This document shows, in pieces, positions 8,858-18,513 of a stretch of 64,000 bases of DNA. Position 1 is the stretch's first letter. Each line of letters opens with the position of its first letter. The translations under genes were made by a program, and so were the position numbers. The notes under the pieces are model-generated. The model ran no database searches, was not told the origin of the DNA, and saw only the letters and a list, made by a program, of their open reading frames with translations. Source of the stretch: JBFXAF01 sp050184585 (lineage in GTDB: Bacteria; Pseudomonadota; Alphaproteobacteria; Rhizobiales; Rhizobiaceae); contig JBFXAF010000002.1 in NCBI GenBank assembly GCA_050184585.1, positions 434,001 to 498,000 on the forward strand, in the 5' to 3' direction.

Positions 8858-9244
8858 ATGACCGACTTTAGAGCGCTCGTTCCCGCGGCTGCGGCTGCGT
8901 CGATGCTGTTTCTTGCCGGCTGCATGGGCGGTGGAGGCGGCCAGAGCCTGCCGCCCGTCTCCGCGGCCCCGACCGGCGTGGAAGGTGAGTGGCTGAGTTC
9001 CGACGGGGTGGCGATGTCCCGATTCAATGGCGGCGTGTTCGAAACCGTCGCGACCGACACCGGCAACAAGCTTGCCGAGGGCAGCTACCGCTACGTCGAC
9101 CAGCGCACGGTCGAAATCACCGTCATCTCGCTGATCCGCCAGACCACGACGGCCGTGAACTGCGCGCTCGCGTCGACGACGCAGCTGAACTGCACCCAGT
9201 CGACCGGCCAGCAATTCATTCTCATGCGCCGCCCAACCGTCTGA
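8858..9244 (+). CDS. omp10: outer-membrane lipoprotein Omp10 (Inh-like fold)
   Basis: 128 residues. Signal peptide II with lipobox LAGC; the lipidated cysteine is Cys22. The mature part has a Gly-rich linker, then a small beta-rich domain with GVEGEW, FNGGVFET, TDTGNKLAEGSYRY and VNCALASTTQLNCT. The last element holds two cysteines that probably form a disulfide. These motifs match Brucella Omp10, a conserved Hyphomicrobiales lipoprotein related to AprI/Inh protease inhibitors. It should be anchored in the outer membrane; its exact role is not settled. Confidence 0.88.
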   Translation: MTDFRALVPAAAAASMLFLAGCMGGGGGQSLPPVSAAPTGVEGEWLSSDGVAMSRFNGGVFETVATDTGNKLAEGSYRYVDQRTVEITVISLIRQTTTAVNCALASTTQLNCTQSTGQQFILMRRPTV

Positions 9245-9325
9245 TCCTGCTCGGCGCGACCGCGGTCTCGCTTGCGTCTTCCGCCGGGCTCCTGCGATAA
9301 ACGCGGGAAAGGTCCGGGAGGAACC

Positions 9326-10573
9326 ATGGCCGAGCATTTCGACATGCGCGAGACGCGGGATCCGGCTATCCGCGAGCGCGACCTGTTCGCCCGGCTTCCG
9401 TCCTTCCTGTCCACGGCGATGCTGGCCGCTCCGGGCCTCGGACGTTGGCTCCGGGGCGTCGACCCGAGCACGATCGTCGATCGCGTTGCACTTTCCCGGC
9501 TCCCTGTCCTGCGAAAGTCGGAACTCATGGAGTTCCAGCACGCGGAGCCTCCGTTCGGCGGATTCGTGGACCTCTCCCGGTTGAACGGCGCGCGGGTGTT
9601 CCAGTCGCCCGGCCCGATCTGGGAACCCGAGGGAGTGGGTATCGACCCAGGCGGCGGCGCGCGCGCCTTCTTCGCCGCCGGCATCCGGCCGGGCGACATC
9701 GTCCACAACGCCTTCTCCTATCACATGACGCCCGGCGGCTTCATCCTCGACGAGGGCGCGCGCGCGCTCGGCTGCACGGTCTTTCCCGCAGGCACCGGCA
9801 ACACAGACATGCAGGTCGAGGCTGCCGCCACGCTGAAGCCGAGAGTCTATTGCGGCACCCCCGACTTCCTGAAGGTGATGCTCGACCGCGCGGCCGAACG
9901 GTCGGTCGACCTTTCGTCCTTCGAGCGCGGACTGGTTTCCGGGGGGGCGCTGTTTCCCTCCCTCAGGGCGGAGTATCGCGAGCGCGGCGTTTGCGTCTTG
10001 CAGTGCTATGCGACCGCGGAGTTTGGCGTCATCGCTTACGAATCGATCGGACCGGACGGGTCGCCGTTGCCCGGCATGGTCGTCAACGAGGATCTCATCC
10101 TGGAGATCGTCCGCCCCGGAACCGGCGAGCCGGTCTCCGATGGTGAAGTCGGCGAGGTGGTGGTCACCGCGTTCAACCCGAGCTATCCGCTCGTGCGCCT
10201 CGGAACCGGCGACCTCTCGGCCGTCATGCCGGGCGTCTCGCCCTGCGGCAGGACCGGAACGCGCATCAAGGGCTGGATGGGCCGCGCGGATCAGCGCACG
10301 AAGGTGAAGGGAATGTTCGTCGACCCCAGGCAGGTGGCGGAGGTGACACGTCGCCATCCCGAGATCGCCCGGGCAAGGCTCGTGGTCACGCGAGACGGCG
10401 CGCGAGACGTGATGATCCTGCAGGTCGAGAGCAGGAACGGCCGCGACCCCGCGCCGATCGCCGCATCGCTGCGCGAGGTCACCAAGCTCGGCGGCGATAT
10501 CCTCTTCGTCGAGCCGGGCTCGCTGCCGAACGACGGCAAGGTCATCGACGACGCGCGCGACTACGCGCGCTGA
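9326..10573 (+). CDS. PaaK-like AMP-forming acyl/aryl-CoA ligase family protein
   Basis: 415 residues resembling the phenylacetate-CoA ligase/coenzyme F390 synthetase branch of the ANL superfamily. Visible elements are a nucleotide-binding region near FQSPGPIWEP, VYCGTPDFLKVML, the core motif QCYATAEFGVIAYE, then GEVGEVVVTAFNPSYPLVRLGTGDLS and the C-terminal hinge with DQRTKVKGMFVDP and a lysine near NDGKVIDD. Start ATG 9326 follows GGGAGG by 3-4 bases. The substrate is unknown. It is not next to other phenylacetate genes, so a role in aromatic degradation cannot be assumed. Confidence 0.8.
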   Translation: MAEHFDMRETRDPAIRERDLFARLPSFLSTAMLAAPGLGRWLRGVDPSTIVDRVALSRLPVLRKSELMEFQHAEPPFGGFVDLSRLNGARVFQSPGPIWEPEGVGIDPGGGARAFFAAGIRPGDIVHNAFSYHMTPGGFILDEGARALGCTVFPAGTGNTDMQVEAAATLKPRVYCGTPDFLKVMLDRAAERSVDLSSFERGLVSGGALFPSLRAEYRERGVCVLQCYATAEFGVIAYESIGPDGSPLPGMVVNEDLILEIVRPGTGEPVSDGEVGEVVVTAFNPSYPLVRLGTGDLSAVMPGVSPCGRTGTRIKGWMGRADQRTKVKGMFVDPRQVAEVTRRHPEIARARLVVTRDGARDVMILQVESRNGRDPAPIAASLREVTKLGGDILFVEPGSLPNDGKVIDDARDYAR

Positions 10574-10729
10574 ACTGCCGGCGCGGCCCAACCGGTCGAC
10601 GGGTCGGTGCGGACGCCCGAATCCGCTTGCATCGCCCCGGCAGGCGATAGAAACATTGGTCATCGGCCGTGCGACATCACGGTCACGAAGCGGTGCTAAG
10701 CCCGCATGAGATCAACTGGGAGATCAGAC

Positions 10730-12709
10730 ATGAGGAAGTTCACAGCGACCGTCGCCGGCGCCGCTTCGATGATCGCTATGTCGGCAGGCGCATCCTTCGC
10801 CGACTACACGCTGAACATCCTGCACATCAACGACTGGCACAGCCGCATCGAGAGCAACAACGCCTTCGAATCGACCTGTTCGGCCGAGGACGAGACCGAG
10901 GGCAAGTGTTTCGGCGGCGCGGCCCGGCTCGTCACGGCGATCGCCGACCGCCGCAAGGCGCTGGAAGGACAGAATGTCCTCCTGCTCAATGGCGGCGACA
11001 ATTTCCAGGGATCGCTGTTCTACGCGACCTACAAGGGCAAGGCGGAGGCGGAATTCCTCAATCTGATGAAGTTCGACGCGATGACCGTGGGCAACCACGA
11101 GTTCGACGACGGCGAGGAGGCCCTTGCGCCGTTCCTCGACGAGATCGGCTTCCCGGTGCTGTCGGCCAATGTGCTTGCCAGTCACAAGTCGAAGGTCGGC
11201 GACCGCATCAAGCCGTCCATCGTGCTGGAGGTCGGCGGCCAGAAGATCGGCATCATCGGCGCGGTGACGAAGGACACTCCGGAGATCGCCTCGCCGGGGC
11301 CGGACATCCTGATCGCCGACGACATCGCCGGCATCACCGCCGAGGTCGAAAGGCTGAAGGCCGAGGGCGTCAACAAGATCGTCGCGCTGACCCATGTCGG
11401 CTATCCGCGCGACAAGGAGCTGATCGCCAAGATCCCGGGCGTCGACGTGGTGGTCGGCGGCCATTCCCATTCGTTGCTGTCGAACACCGACGACAAGGCC
11501 GCCGGCCCCTATCCGACGATGGTCGACAACCCGGACGGCTACAAGGTTCCGGTGACCCAGGCGGCCTCCTATTCGAAGTATCTCGGCGAGTTCAAGGTCG
11601 TGTTCGACGACAATGGCGTGGTCAAGGAGGCCAGCGGCGATCCGCTGCTCCTGGACAAGGCGATCACGCCTGACGCCGCCGTGCTCGCACGCATCAAGGA
11701 ACTCGGCGCGCCGATCGAGGAACTCAAGGCAAAGGAAGTTTCCGAGGCGACGGATGTCATCGACGGCTCGCGCGACAATTGCCGCGCCAAGGAATGCGCG
11801 ATGGGCAACCTCATCGCCGACGCGATGGTCGACCGCGTGAAGGACCAGGGCGTCAGTATCGCCATCCAGAACGGCGGCGGCATCCGCGCCTCGATCGACG
11901 CCGGCGTCATCACCATGGGCGAGGTGCTGACCGTTCTCCCCTTCCAGAACACGTTGGCGACGTTCCAGCTCACCGGAGCGGACCTGCGCGCCTCGATCGA
12001 GGGCGGCCTGTCCGAGATCGAGGAGGGCAAGGGCAAGTTCCCGCAGGTGGCGGGCCTGAAATACGCCTTCGACAAGTCCGTCGCGCCGAATGGCGGACGG
12101 CTTAAGTCGATCGAGGTGATGGATAACGGCGCATGGGCGCCGCTCGACGACGCCAAGACCTATACGATCGCCACGAACAACTTCGTGCGTGCCGGTGGCG
12201 ACGGCTACAAGCTGTTCGCCGACAATGCGCAGAACGCCTACGACTTCGGACCCAGCCTCGAGCAGGTTGTCGCCGACTACCTCGCCGCCAATCGTCCGTT
12301 CACGCCGAAGCTCGACGGCCGCATCACCGAGGTCGCGCAGGCGACGCCTCCCGCCGAACCGGCTCCCGCCGAGCCCGCGCCGGCTGAGCCTGCTCCTCCC
12401 GCCGCCGCAGAGCCGGTGCTGCCCGAATTGCCCGGCGGCTCCGGCGATATCGCCAACACGCCGCCGACCGTCGAGGCCGAGGCGCCGCCCGCCGGTGAAA
12501 CGCCCCCCGCTGCCGAGCCCGCCCCCGAACAGCCTGCACCAGCCGCACCCGGCAAGCATACGGTTGTCGCCGGCGACAACTACTGGGATCTGGCGGTGAA
12601 GTACTATGGCGACGGCCAGAAGTGGACGCTCATCGCCGAGGCGAATCCGGACTATTCGCCCAAAGGACTGCCGCTCGGCGCGGAACTGGTAATCCCGCCG
12701 GCCAGCTGA
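10730..12709 (+). CDS. periplasmic bifunctional metallophosphatase/5'-nucleotidase with C-terminal LysM
   Basis: 659 residues. Sec signal peptide (residues 1-24, cut near SFA-DY). The metallophosphatase domain carries DWHSRIE, NGGDNFQGS, GNHEFDDG and GGHSHS, the di-metal ligands. A 5'-nucleotidase C-terminal domain follows (IQNGGGIRASI, NNFVRAGGDGYKLF). Then comes a Pro/Ala/Glu linker of about 60 residues and a LysM domain (HTVVAGDNYWDLAVKYYGDG to LVIPP). It probably dephosphorylates nucleotides or UDP-sugars in the periplasm while bound to peptidoglycan through LysM. GGGAG lies 8 bases before ATG 10730. Confidence 0.9.
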   Translation: MRKFTATVAGAASMIAMSAGASFADYTLNILHINDWHSRIESNNAFESTCSAEDETEGKCFGGAARLVTAIADRRKALEGQNVLLLNGGDNFQGSLFYATYKGKAEAEFLNLMKFDAMTVGNHEFDDGEEALAPFLDEIGFPVLSANVLASHKSKVGDRIKPSIVLEVGGQKIGIIGAVTKDTPEIASPGPDILIADDIAGITAEVERLKAEGVNKIVALTHVGYPRDKELIAKIPGVDVVVGGHSHSLLSNTDDKAAGPYPTMVDNPDGYKVPVTQAASYSKYLGEFKVVFDDNGVVKEASGDPLLLDKAITPDAAVLARIKELGAPIEELKAKEVSEATDVIDGSRDNCRAKECAMGNLIADAMVDRVKDQGVSIAIQNGGGIRASIDAGVITMGEVLTVLPFQNTLATFQLTGADLRASIEGGLSEIEEGKGKFPQVAGLKYAFDKSVAPNGGRLKSIEVMDNGAWAPLDDAKTYTIATNNFVRAGGDGYKLFADNAQNAYDFGPSLEQVVADYLAANRPFTPKLDGRITEVAQATPPAEPAPAEPAPAEPAPPAAAEPVLPELPGGSGDIANTPPTVEAEAPPAGETPPAAEPAPEQPAPAAPGKHTVVAGDNYWDLAVKYYGDGQKWTLIAEANPDYSPKGLPLGAELVIPPAS

Positions 12710-12836
12710 TCGGCGCGGACATCGAGACAACGGACCGTTCGGCGCAGCCGGGCGGTCCGTACCGCCCTGCGGCCACGCGCGGCATTGAATTGCGGCCCGC
12801 CCTTGCTACCTAGCCGGCAGCGAGGGACACATAGAC

Positions 12837-13877
12837 ATGCAGACCGGGATCGAACCGACCGCGAACTTGCCGGGAGCGCCTTTGGGAAAGGCCGCCAAGG
12901 TCGGCGTGCTGCTCGCCAACCTCGGCACGCCGGACGGGACCGATTTCGGCTCGATCTGGCGCTATCTGCGCGAGTTTCTCTCCGATCCTCGCGTGATCGA
13001 GCTGCCCCGGCTGATCTGGTACCCCATCCTCTACGGCATCGTACTCGTAACCCGCCCGTCGAAGACCGGCGCCAACTACCGCAAGATCTGGAACACCGAG
13101 CGCGACGAGTCGCCGCTGAGGACCATTACGCGCGCCCAGGCAGACCGGCTCGCCGACCGCTTGACGAAGGAACCGTCGATCGAGGTCGAATGGGGCATGC
13201 GCTACGGCAGCCCGTCGATCGCCTCCGCGGTGGACAGCCTCGTGGCGCGTGGCTGCGGCCGCATCGTCTATTTTTCGCTCTATCCGCAATATTCGGCGAC
13301 CACGACCGCGACCGCCAACGACAAGCTCTACCGCAAGCTGATGAGCATGCGAGACCAGCCGACGGTGCGCAGCGTGCCGCCCTACTACGACGAGCCGGTC
13401 TACATCGATGCGCTGGCGCATTCGATCGAGATCGCCCTCGCCGGCCTCGACTTCGAACCCCAGGTCGTTCTCGCTTCCTATCACGGCATACCGAAACCCT
13501 ATTCCGACAAGGGCGACCCCTACAGGGACCATTGCCTGGCGACGACCCGGCTGCTGCGCGAGCGGCTGGGCTGGGATGAGAAACGCCTGTTCACCACGTT
13601 CCAGTCGCGCTTCGGCGCTCAGGAATGGCTCCAGCCCTATACCGACAAGACCGTGGAACGTCTGGCCCGGGAAGGCGTGAAGCGCATCGCCATCGTCAAC
13701 CCGGGATTTTCCGCCGACTGCATCGAGACGCTGGAGGAAATCGACGGCGAGGTCCGCGAGATCTTCCTGCATTCCGGCGGTGAGAAATTCGCGCACATCC
13801 CCTGCCTCAATGCGAGCGATGAGGGCATGGATGTCATCGAGGCGATCGTCCGGCGGGAGCTTGCCGGCTGGGCCTGA
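12837..13877 (+). CDS. hemH: ferrochelatase
   Basis: Inserts Fe2+ into protoporphyrin IX, the last step of heme synthesis, at the inner membrane. 346 residues with LLANLGTPDG near the N-terminus, the catalytic His216 in SYHGIPK, and Glu297 in the GFSADCIETLEEI metal-path motif. No obvious iron-responsive element was found in the 127-bp upstream gap. Downstream it is 56 bp from an FAD oxidoreductase on the same strand. Confidence 0.96.
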   Translation: MQTGIEPTANLPGAPLGKAAKVGVLLANLGTPDGTDFGSIWRYLREFLSDPRVIELPRLIWYPILYGIVLVTRPSKTGANYRKIWNTERDESPLRTITRAQADRLADRLTKEPSIEVEWGMRYGSPSIASAVDSLVARGCGRIVYFSLYPQYSATTTATANDKLYRKLMSMRDQPTVRSVPPYYDEPVYIDALAHSIEIALAGLDFEPQVVLASYHGIPKPYSDKGDPYRDHCLATTRLLRERLGWDEKRLFTTFQSRFGAQEWLQPYTDKTVERLAREGVKRIAIVNPGFSADCIETLEEIDGEVREIFLHSGGEKFAHIPCLNASDEGMDVIEAIVRRELAGWA

Positions 13878-13933
13878 GGCGGAACCTGCTCCGCAGGAAG
13901 TCGTTGTCGCCGGCCCGCAATAGGAAACCTTCC

Positions 13934-15145
13934 TTGACCCGCAAACTCGACCTGAGGACCGGAACGCCCGTGTGGCGCGCCTTTCGCGCGCCGAAGGTCG
14001 AGGCGCGGCCGCTGATCCGCGACGTCAGGACCGATGTGCTGGTCGTCGGCATGGGCGTCAGCGGCGCGATGATCGCGGAGGCCCTCACAGCGAAAGGCCT
14101 GGGCGTCGTCATGATCGACCGTCGCGGCCCTCTGCTCGGCTCCACGGCCGCCACGACCGCGCTGGTCCAGTTCGAGATCGACACGCCGCTGACGCATCTG
14201 GCCGGGATGATCGGCAAGACGAAAGCGGAGCGCGCCTGGCGTCGCTCGCGGCTGTCCGTCTTCAATCTCAAGGCGCGAATCGCGGAACTCGGCATCGATT
14301 GCCGCATGGCGCCCCGCCAGTCGCTCTATCTGGCCGGCAACCTGCTCGGCGCCGGAGCGCTTCGCGAAGAGGGCCAACTGCGCGGCCTTGCCGGCATCCG
14401 ATCGACCTATTTGACCCCGGCCGCCCTGAAGGACGAGTTCGGTATCGAGCGCGCTGGCGCGCTTCTCAGCCATGACAACCTCGCGCTCGACCCCATCAGG
14501 CTATCGGCCGGCCTGCTCGACGCGGCGGTAGCGCGTGGTGCGCGCTTGCATGCGCCGGCCGAGGCCACGGGCTTTGAATCGAGCCGCGACGGCGTCATGG
14601 TCGCGACCGCCGGCGGCCCCGTGGTCCGCGCCGGGTCCGTCGTACTTGCCACCGGCTATGAACTCGCCACCGTCGTGCCTCGGGCTCCCCATCGGGTGAT
14701 CTCCACCTGGGCGATCGCGACGAGGCCGCAACCGCGTGCGCTGTGGCCGCGTCAGGCGATGCTCTGGGAAGCGTCCGATCCCTACCTCTATGCCAGGACG
14801 ACTCATGATGGACGCGTCATCTGTGGCGGCGAGGACGAGGACTTTTCCGACGAGGAACGACGCGATGCGCTCACCGAGGGAAAGACGTCCGCCATCGCCG
14901 GCAAGTTGACGGCGCTTTTTCCTGCCCTCGATGCGACGCCGGACTATACGTGGACAGGTTCGTTCGGGACGACCTCGACTGGCCTTCCCTATGTCGGCCG
15001 GATTCCGCGACGCGCGAACATGTTCGCGGTCATGGGCTACGGCGGCAACGGCATCACCTATTCGCAGATCGCCGGCGAGATTCTCGCTGCCGCGATTGGA
15101 GGCGACCGCGATGCCGACGCCGATCTCTACGCATTTGGCCGCTGA
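13934..15145 (+). CDS. FAD-dependent oxidoreductase (DAO/ThiO-like)
   Basis: 403 residues from the preferred start. An N-terminal dinucleotide fold (TDVLVVGMGVSGAMIAEAL) binds FAD, with a second FAD contact at VVLATGYE and a C-terminal GYGGNGITYSQIAGE. It belongs to the D-amino-acid/glycine oxidase-like group; the amine substrate cannot be told from sequence. No ATG is available near the N-terminus: TTG 13934 has AGGAAA 7 bases upstream and gives MTRKLDLRTG, while TTG 13904 would add ten residues. It follows hemH closely and may share its transcript. Confidence 0.75.
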   Translation: MTRKLDLRTGTPVWRAFRAPKVEARPLIRDVRTDVLVVGMGVSGAMIAEALTAKGLGVVMIDRRGPLLGSTAATTALVQFEIDTPLTHLAGMIGKTKAERAWRRSRLSVFNLKARIAELGIDCRMAPRQSLYLAGNLLGAGALREEGQLRGLAGIRSTYLTPAALKDEFGIERAGALLSHDNLALDPIRLSAGLLDAAVARGARLHAPAEATGFESSRDGVMVATAGGPVVRAGSVVLATGYELATVVPRAPHRVISTWAIATRPQPRALWPRQAMLWEASDPYLYARTTHDGRVICGGEDEDFSDEERRDALTEGKTSAIAGKLTALFPALDATPDYTWTGSFGTTSTGLPYVGRIPRRANMFAVMGYGGNGITYSQIAGEILAAAIGGDRDADADLYAFGR

Positions 15146-15260
15146 CCGATTCATTTCGGCGTCGTGATTGTCTCTGCCACAATTCACGCCTAAGTCTCGC
15201 TGGCGCGGGCGGCGAAGACGCGGTAGCGGCCGGCGGTGGCTCTATTCGAGGGAGAGCGGA

Positions 15261-16205
15261 ATGCCGTTCAGCGGTCTCGACATCATCATCCCGGTTCTCG
15301 TGATTCTCGTGTTGCTGGTGATCTTCACCGGCATCAAGACGATCCCGCAGGGCTTCAACTATACGGTCGAGCGGTTCGGCAAATACACCCGGACGCTCAC
15401 GCCCGGCCTCAACCTGATCATCCCCTTCATCGACCGCGTCGGCGCGAAGATGAACATGATGGAGCAGGTGCTCGACGTACCGACGCAGGAGGTCATCACC
15501 CGCGACAACGCGATCGTGGCCGTCGACGGCGTCGCGTTCTACCAGGTGCTGAATGCCCCGCAGGCGGCCTACCAGGTGTCTGGCCTCCAGAACGCGATCC
15601 TCAACCTCACCATGACCAACATCCGCTCGGTCATGGGCTCGATGGACCTCGACGAACTGCTATCGAACCGCGACACCATCAATGAGCGGCTGCTGCGGAT
15701 CGTGGACGAGGCGGCGAGCCCGTGGGGCATCAAGATGACCCGCGTCGAGATCAAGGACATCAACCCCCCGGCCAACCTCGTGGAATCGATGGCGCGGCAG
15801 ATGATGGCCGAGCGCAACAAGCGTGCCCAGATCCTGGAGGCCGAGGGCCTGAAGCAGGCGCAGGTGCTTGAAGCCGAAGGCCGCAAGGAAGCTGCCTTCC
15901 GCGACGCGGAGGCGCGCGAGCGCGCTGCGGAAGCGGAGGCCCGCGCCACGCAGGTCGTTTCCGAGGCGATCGCCAAGGGAGACGTGCAGGCGATCAACTA
16001 CTTCGTCGCGCAGCGGTACACCGAGGCGCTGGCCAAGATCGGTTCGTCCTCCAACAACAAGGTCGTGCTGTTCCCCATGGAGGCGTCCGCGCTGATTGGA
16101 TCGCTCGGCGGCATCGGCGCAATCGCCCGCGAGGTGTTCGGCGGGGAAACCACGACGGCCACCCCGCGTTCCGGCGCGCGGCCGCCGGTCGTGGGTCAGG
16201 GCTGA
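15261..16205 (+). CDS. SPFH/Band 7 (stomatin-like, QmcA-type) membrane protein
   Basis: 314 residues: one N-terminal transmembrane helix (about residues 7-27), an SPFH domain (IPQGFNYTVERFGKYTRTL, residues about 32-190), then a charged Ala/Glu-rich coiled coil (AEGLKQAQVLEAEGRKE...AEAEARATQV) and a Gly-rich tail. Such proteins scaffold membrane microdomains and bind FtsH-type proteases. GGGAGAG sits 6 bases before the ATG. It is paired with the NfeD-like gene 24 bp downstream, the usual partner of SPFH proteins. Confidence 0.92.
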   Translation: MPFSGLDIIIPVLVILVLLVIFTGIKTIPQGFNYTVERFGKYTRTLTPGLNLIIPFIDRVGAKMNMMEQVLDVPTQEVITRDNAIVAVDGVAFYQVLNAPQAAYQVSGLQNAILNLTMTNIRSVMGSMDLDELLSNRDTINERLLRIVDEAASPWGIKMTRVEIKDINPPANLVESMARQMMAERNKRAQILEAEGLKQAQVLEAEGRKEAAFRDAEARERAAEAEARATQVVSEAIAKGDVQAINYFVAQRYTEALAKIGSSSNNKVVLFPMEASALIGSLGGIGAIAREVFGGETTTATPRSGARPPVVGQG

Positions 16206-16229
16206 GCCTTCTGGCGCGGGGAGGCGGCG

Positions 16230-16694
16230 ATGCTGGAAACCATCTTCAAGGAACTCGGTCCGTGGAACTGGATGGTCCTCGGCTTCGTGCTCCTGTCGCT
16301 TGAGATCGTCGTCCCCGGATTCTTCCTGCTCTGGATCGGCGTCGCCGCGCTGGTCACCGGCGCGCTCTCCCTCGCATTCTGGGAAGCCGCGTTTTGGACG
16401 TGGCACGTCCAGGTCGTGGTCTTCCTCGCCCTTTCTCTCGTCGCGGTCGTCATCGGGCGACGTCTCATCCGCGGTGGCGGCGACACGAGCGACGAGCCGC
16501 TCCTCAACCGGCGTGGCGAACAGCTCGTGGGCAGGCTCGCCACTCTCGATGAACCCATCGTCGACGGCCGCGGGCGGGTCCGCATCGGCGACACGATGTG
16601 GCGTGTCGCCGGCCCCAACCTCCCGGCCGGCGCGAAGGTGCGAGTCGTCTCGGCCGCCGCCAGCGACCTCGAACTCATCGTCGAGCAGGCCTGA
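16230..16694 (+). CDS. NfeD-like membrane protein
   Basis: 154 residues: three hydrophobic helices (about residues 13-33, 35-53 and 57-77), then a C-terminal OB-fold NfeD domain (LLNRRGEQLVGRLATL, GRGRVRIGDTMWRV, GAKVRVVS). It is the short, protease-less form of NfeD that works with SPFH proteins in the inner membrane; the operon pairing with the SPFH gene supports this. GGGGAGG lies 5 bases before the start. Confidence 0.9.
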   Translation: MLETIFKELGPWNWMVLGFVLLSLEIVVPGFFLLWIGVAALVTGALSLAFWEAAFWTWHVQVVVFLALSLVAVVIGRRLIRGGGDTSDEPLLNRRGEQLVGRLATLDEPIVDGRGRVRIGDTMWRVAGPNLPAGAKVRVVSAAASDLELIVEQA

Positions 16695-16701
16695 CCAGGT
16701 C

Positions 16702-16717
16702 CTAACCCTCCGTTAAC
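16702..16717. promoter_or_regulatory. CtrA-like box (CTAA-N7-TTAAC)
   Basis: CTAA at 16702-16705 and TTAAC at 16713-16717 have the 7-bp spacing of the CtrA consensus TTAA-N7-TTAA, with one mismatch in the first half. It lies 64-79 bp before the outer-membrane barrel gene, a fair promoter position. Motifs this short occur by chance, although TTAA is less frequent in DNA of this GC content. Confidence 0.35.
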
Positions 16718-16780
16718 CATCGCTGTTTACGGTTCGGCAACGAAGTTGCGCGCGCCCGCGCGCCGCGAACCGGGAGACCC

Positions 16781-18505
16781 ATGGCAGGCGTCCGGCCAAA
16801 ATCGAAGCGCTTTGCGCGCCGGGCGACCGTGCTGCTTGGCGGCGCGGCATTCGTTGGCGTGGCCCTGTCCGCCATGGCACAGGAGGCGGAACTTCGCGGC
16901 GCGGTGTCCGAAACCACCTTGAACCGCAGCCTTCTCGACGAACCACAGACAGCGCTCGAGCAACCGGTCGCGACCGAGACCACCACCGTCGGCGCCGGCC
17001 GCCGATACCAGCCCGCGAGTGCGGGCGCCCTGCCCGATCCCGCCGGTAGCCCGACGCTCACCGAACGTTCGGTGGCGGAAGAGGAAGACGCCGCGGCGAC
17101 ACCCGAACCGCGGCCCGCCTACACGCCCTCGACAGCCCGGCAGCGGCGCACAACGACCGCGACGAACGACGCCGACGAGAACCGGGACGCGACCCGGACG
17201 GCATCGACCGCGCCGGGGTCGGCCGCGACGCCGACGGATGAGGTCTCGACGGGAACCGTACAGGAGGGCGTCGTCCGCCAGGGAACGGTCGATAGCGAAC
17301 TCGATGTTCGCATCGACCCTGGCGCCGAACGCGAGGAAGCGATCGAAGGGCTCGACCGGAGCGCCGACGAGAACCCCTACGAGGCGCCGGGCCTCCGTTT
17401 CGGCACCTTTGTCGTCCGCCCCTCGCTGGAGACCGGCATCGGCTGGACGTCGAACGCGAACTACGACCAGGCGGAAGAGGCGTCGACCTATTCCGAGACG
17501 ACCCTGCGCTTCATCGCGAACTCTGACTGGTCCCGCCATCGGGCATCGCTGGAAGGCTACGGTACCTTCCGCAAATCCTTCGCCGGCGCGGATATCAAGG
17601 ACACCAATGCAGGCCTCTCCGGCGACCTCGAGATAGAACTCGGCCAGACGATGCGCGCGCTCGCCGCGCTCGACTACACGCGTGGTCCCGAAGCCGCCTC
17701 GTCGCCGGTGGTGATCGCTGGAACGCTGTCGCGACCGCTTCGCCAGACTTTCGGTGGCAGCCTTGGGCTCGAGAAGGACGTGGGCAAGCTGTTCTTCGGG
17801 GTCACGGGAGAGGTCACCGCCGACCGCTATGGCGACGCCGACCTGTCGACCGGCGGGACGTTGTCGCAACGCGACCGCAACTCGACCCTGGCGACCGTCG
17901 CCCTGCGCGGCGGCTACGAGATTTCGCCGGGACTCCGTCCGTTCGCCGAGGTGGAATACGGGCGGCGGTTCTACGAACTCGACCGCGACTCCGCCGGCTA
18001 CGAGCGCTCCGCCAACCGGATCGGCGCGCGCGGCGGCGTCGAACTGGACATATCCGAGAAGCTGACTGGCGAAATCAGCGGCGGCTGGCTGCGCGAGACG
18101 CCGGACGACGCGCGCCTCGCATCGATCTCGGGCGCGACGGTCGACGGCGATCTGCGCTGGTCGCCGATTCGGGGAACCATCGTTTCGCTCAACGCACAGA
18201 CTTTCGTCGAGGGCACCACGACGCCGGGCGAGACCGGTTCCATCCTCTACTCGACACGGTTGGGCGTCGAGCGTCAGATGCGCGCAAATCTCACCGGCAC
18301 GGCCGGCGTCGGCCTCTCGTTCCGCGACTACACCGGTTCGCCGGCAAAGGAGCGGACGCTGTTCGCGGAGGCTGGTCTGACCTGGTGGCTCAATCGCTAT
18401 GTGGGCGTCACCGGCCGCGCGCGCCACGAAAGGCTCGACAGCGACCTGCCAAACCGGGACTATCAGGTCAACAGCGTCTTCCTTGGCGTCCGGCTCCAGC
18501 GCTAG
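16781..18505 (+). CDS. outer-membrane beta-barrel protein (BBP2-like)
   Basis: 574 residues. A twin-basic signal peptide (about residues 1-33, ending ALSAMAQ) is followed by a low-complexity Thr/Ala/Glu-rich region of about 160 residues. The C-terminal part (about 200-574) has alternating strands such as VVRPSLETGIGWTSNANY, RASLEGYGTFRKSF and YQVNSVFLGVRLQ, ending in the short hydrophobic strand VFLGVRLQR. This resembles rhizobial putative outer-membrane barrels of the BBP2 group; a channel or polysaccharide-export role is a guess. It converges with galU, 8 bp apart, with no terminator between them. Confidence 0.75.
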   Translation: MAGVRPKSKRFARRATVLLGGAAFVGVALSAMAQEAELRGAVSETTLNRSLLDEPQTALEQPVATETTTVGAGRRYQPASAGALPDPAGSPTLTERSVAEEEDAAATPEPRPAYTPSTARQRRTTTATNDADENRDATRTASTAPGSAATPTDEVSTGTVQEGVVRQGTVDSELDVRIDPGAEREEAIEGLDRSADENPYEAPGLRFGTFVVRPSLETGIGWTSNANYDQAEEASTYSETTLRFIANSDWSRHRASLEGYGTFRKSFAGADIKDTNAGLSGDLEIELGQTMRALAALDYTRGPEAASSPVVIAGTLSRPLRQTFGGSLGLEKDVGKLFFGVTGEVTADRYGDADLSTGGTLSQRDRNSTLATVALRGGYEISPGLRPFAEVEYGRRFYELDRDSAGYERSANRIGARGGVELDISEKLTGEISGGWLRETPDDARLASISGATVDGDLRWSPIRGTIVSLNAQTFVEGTTTPGETGSILYSTRLGVERQMRANLTGTAGVGLSFRDYTGSPAKERTLFAEAGLTWWLNRYVGVTGRARHERLDSDLPNRDYQVNSVFLGVRLQR

Positions 18506-18513
18506 GTCCTGAC

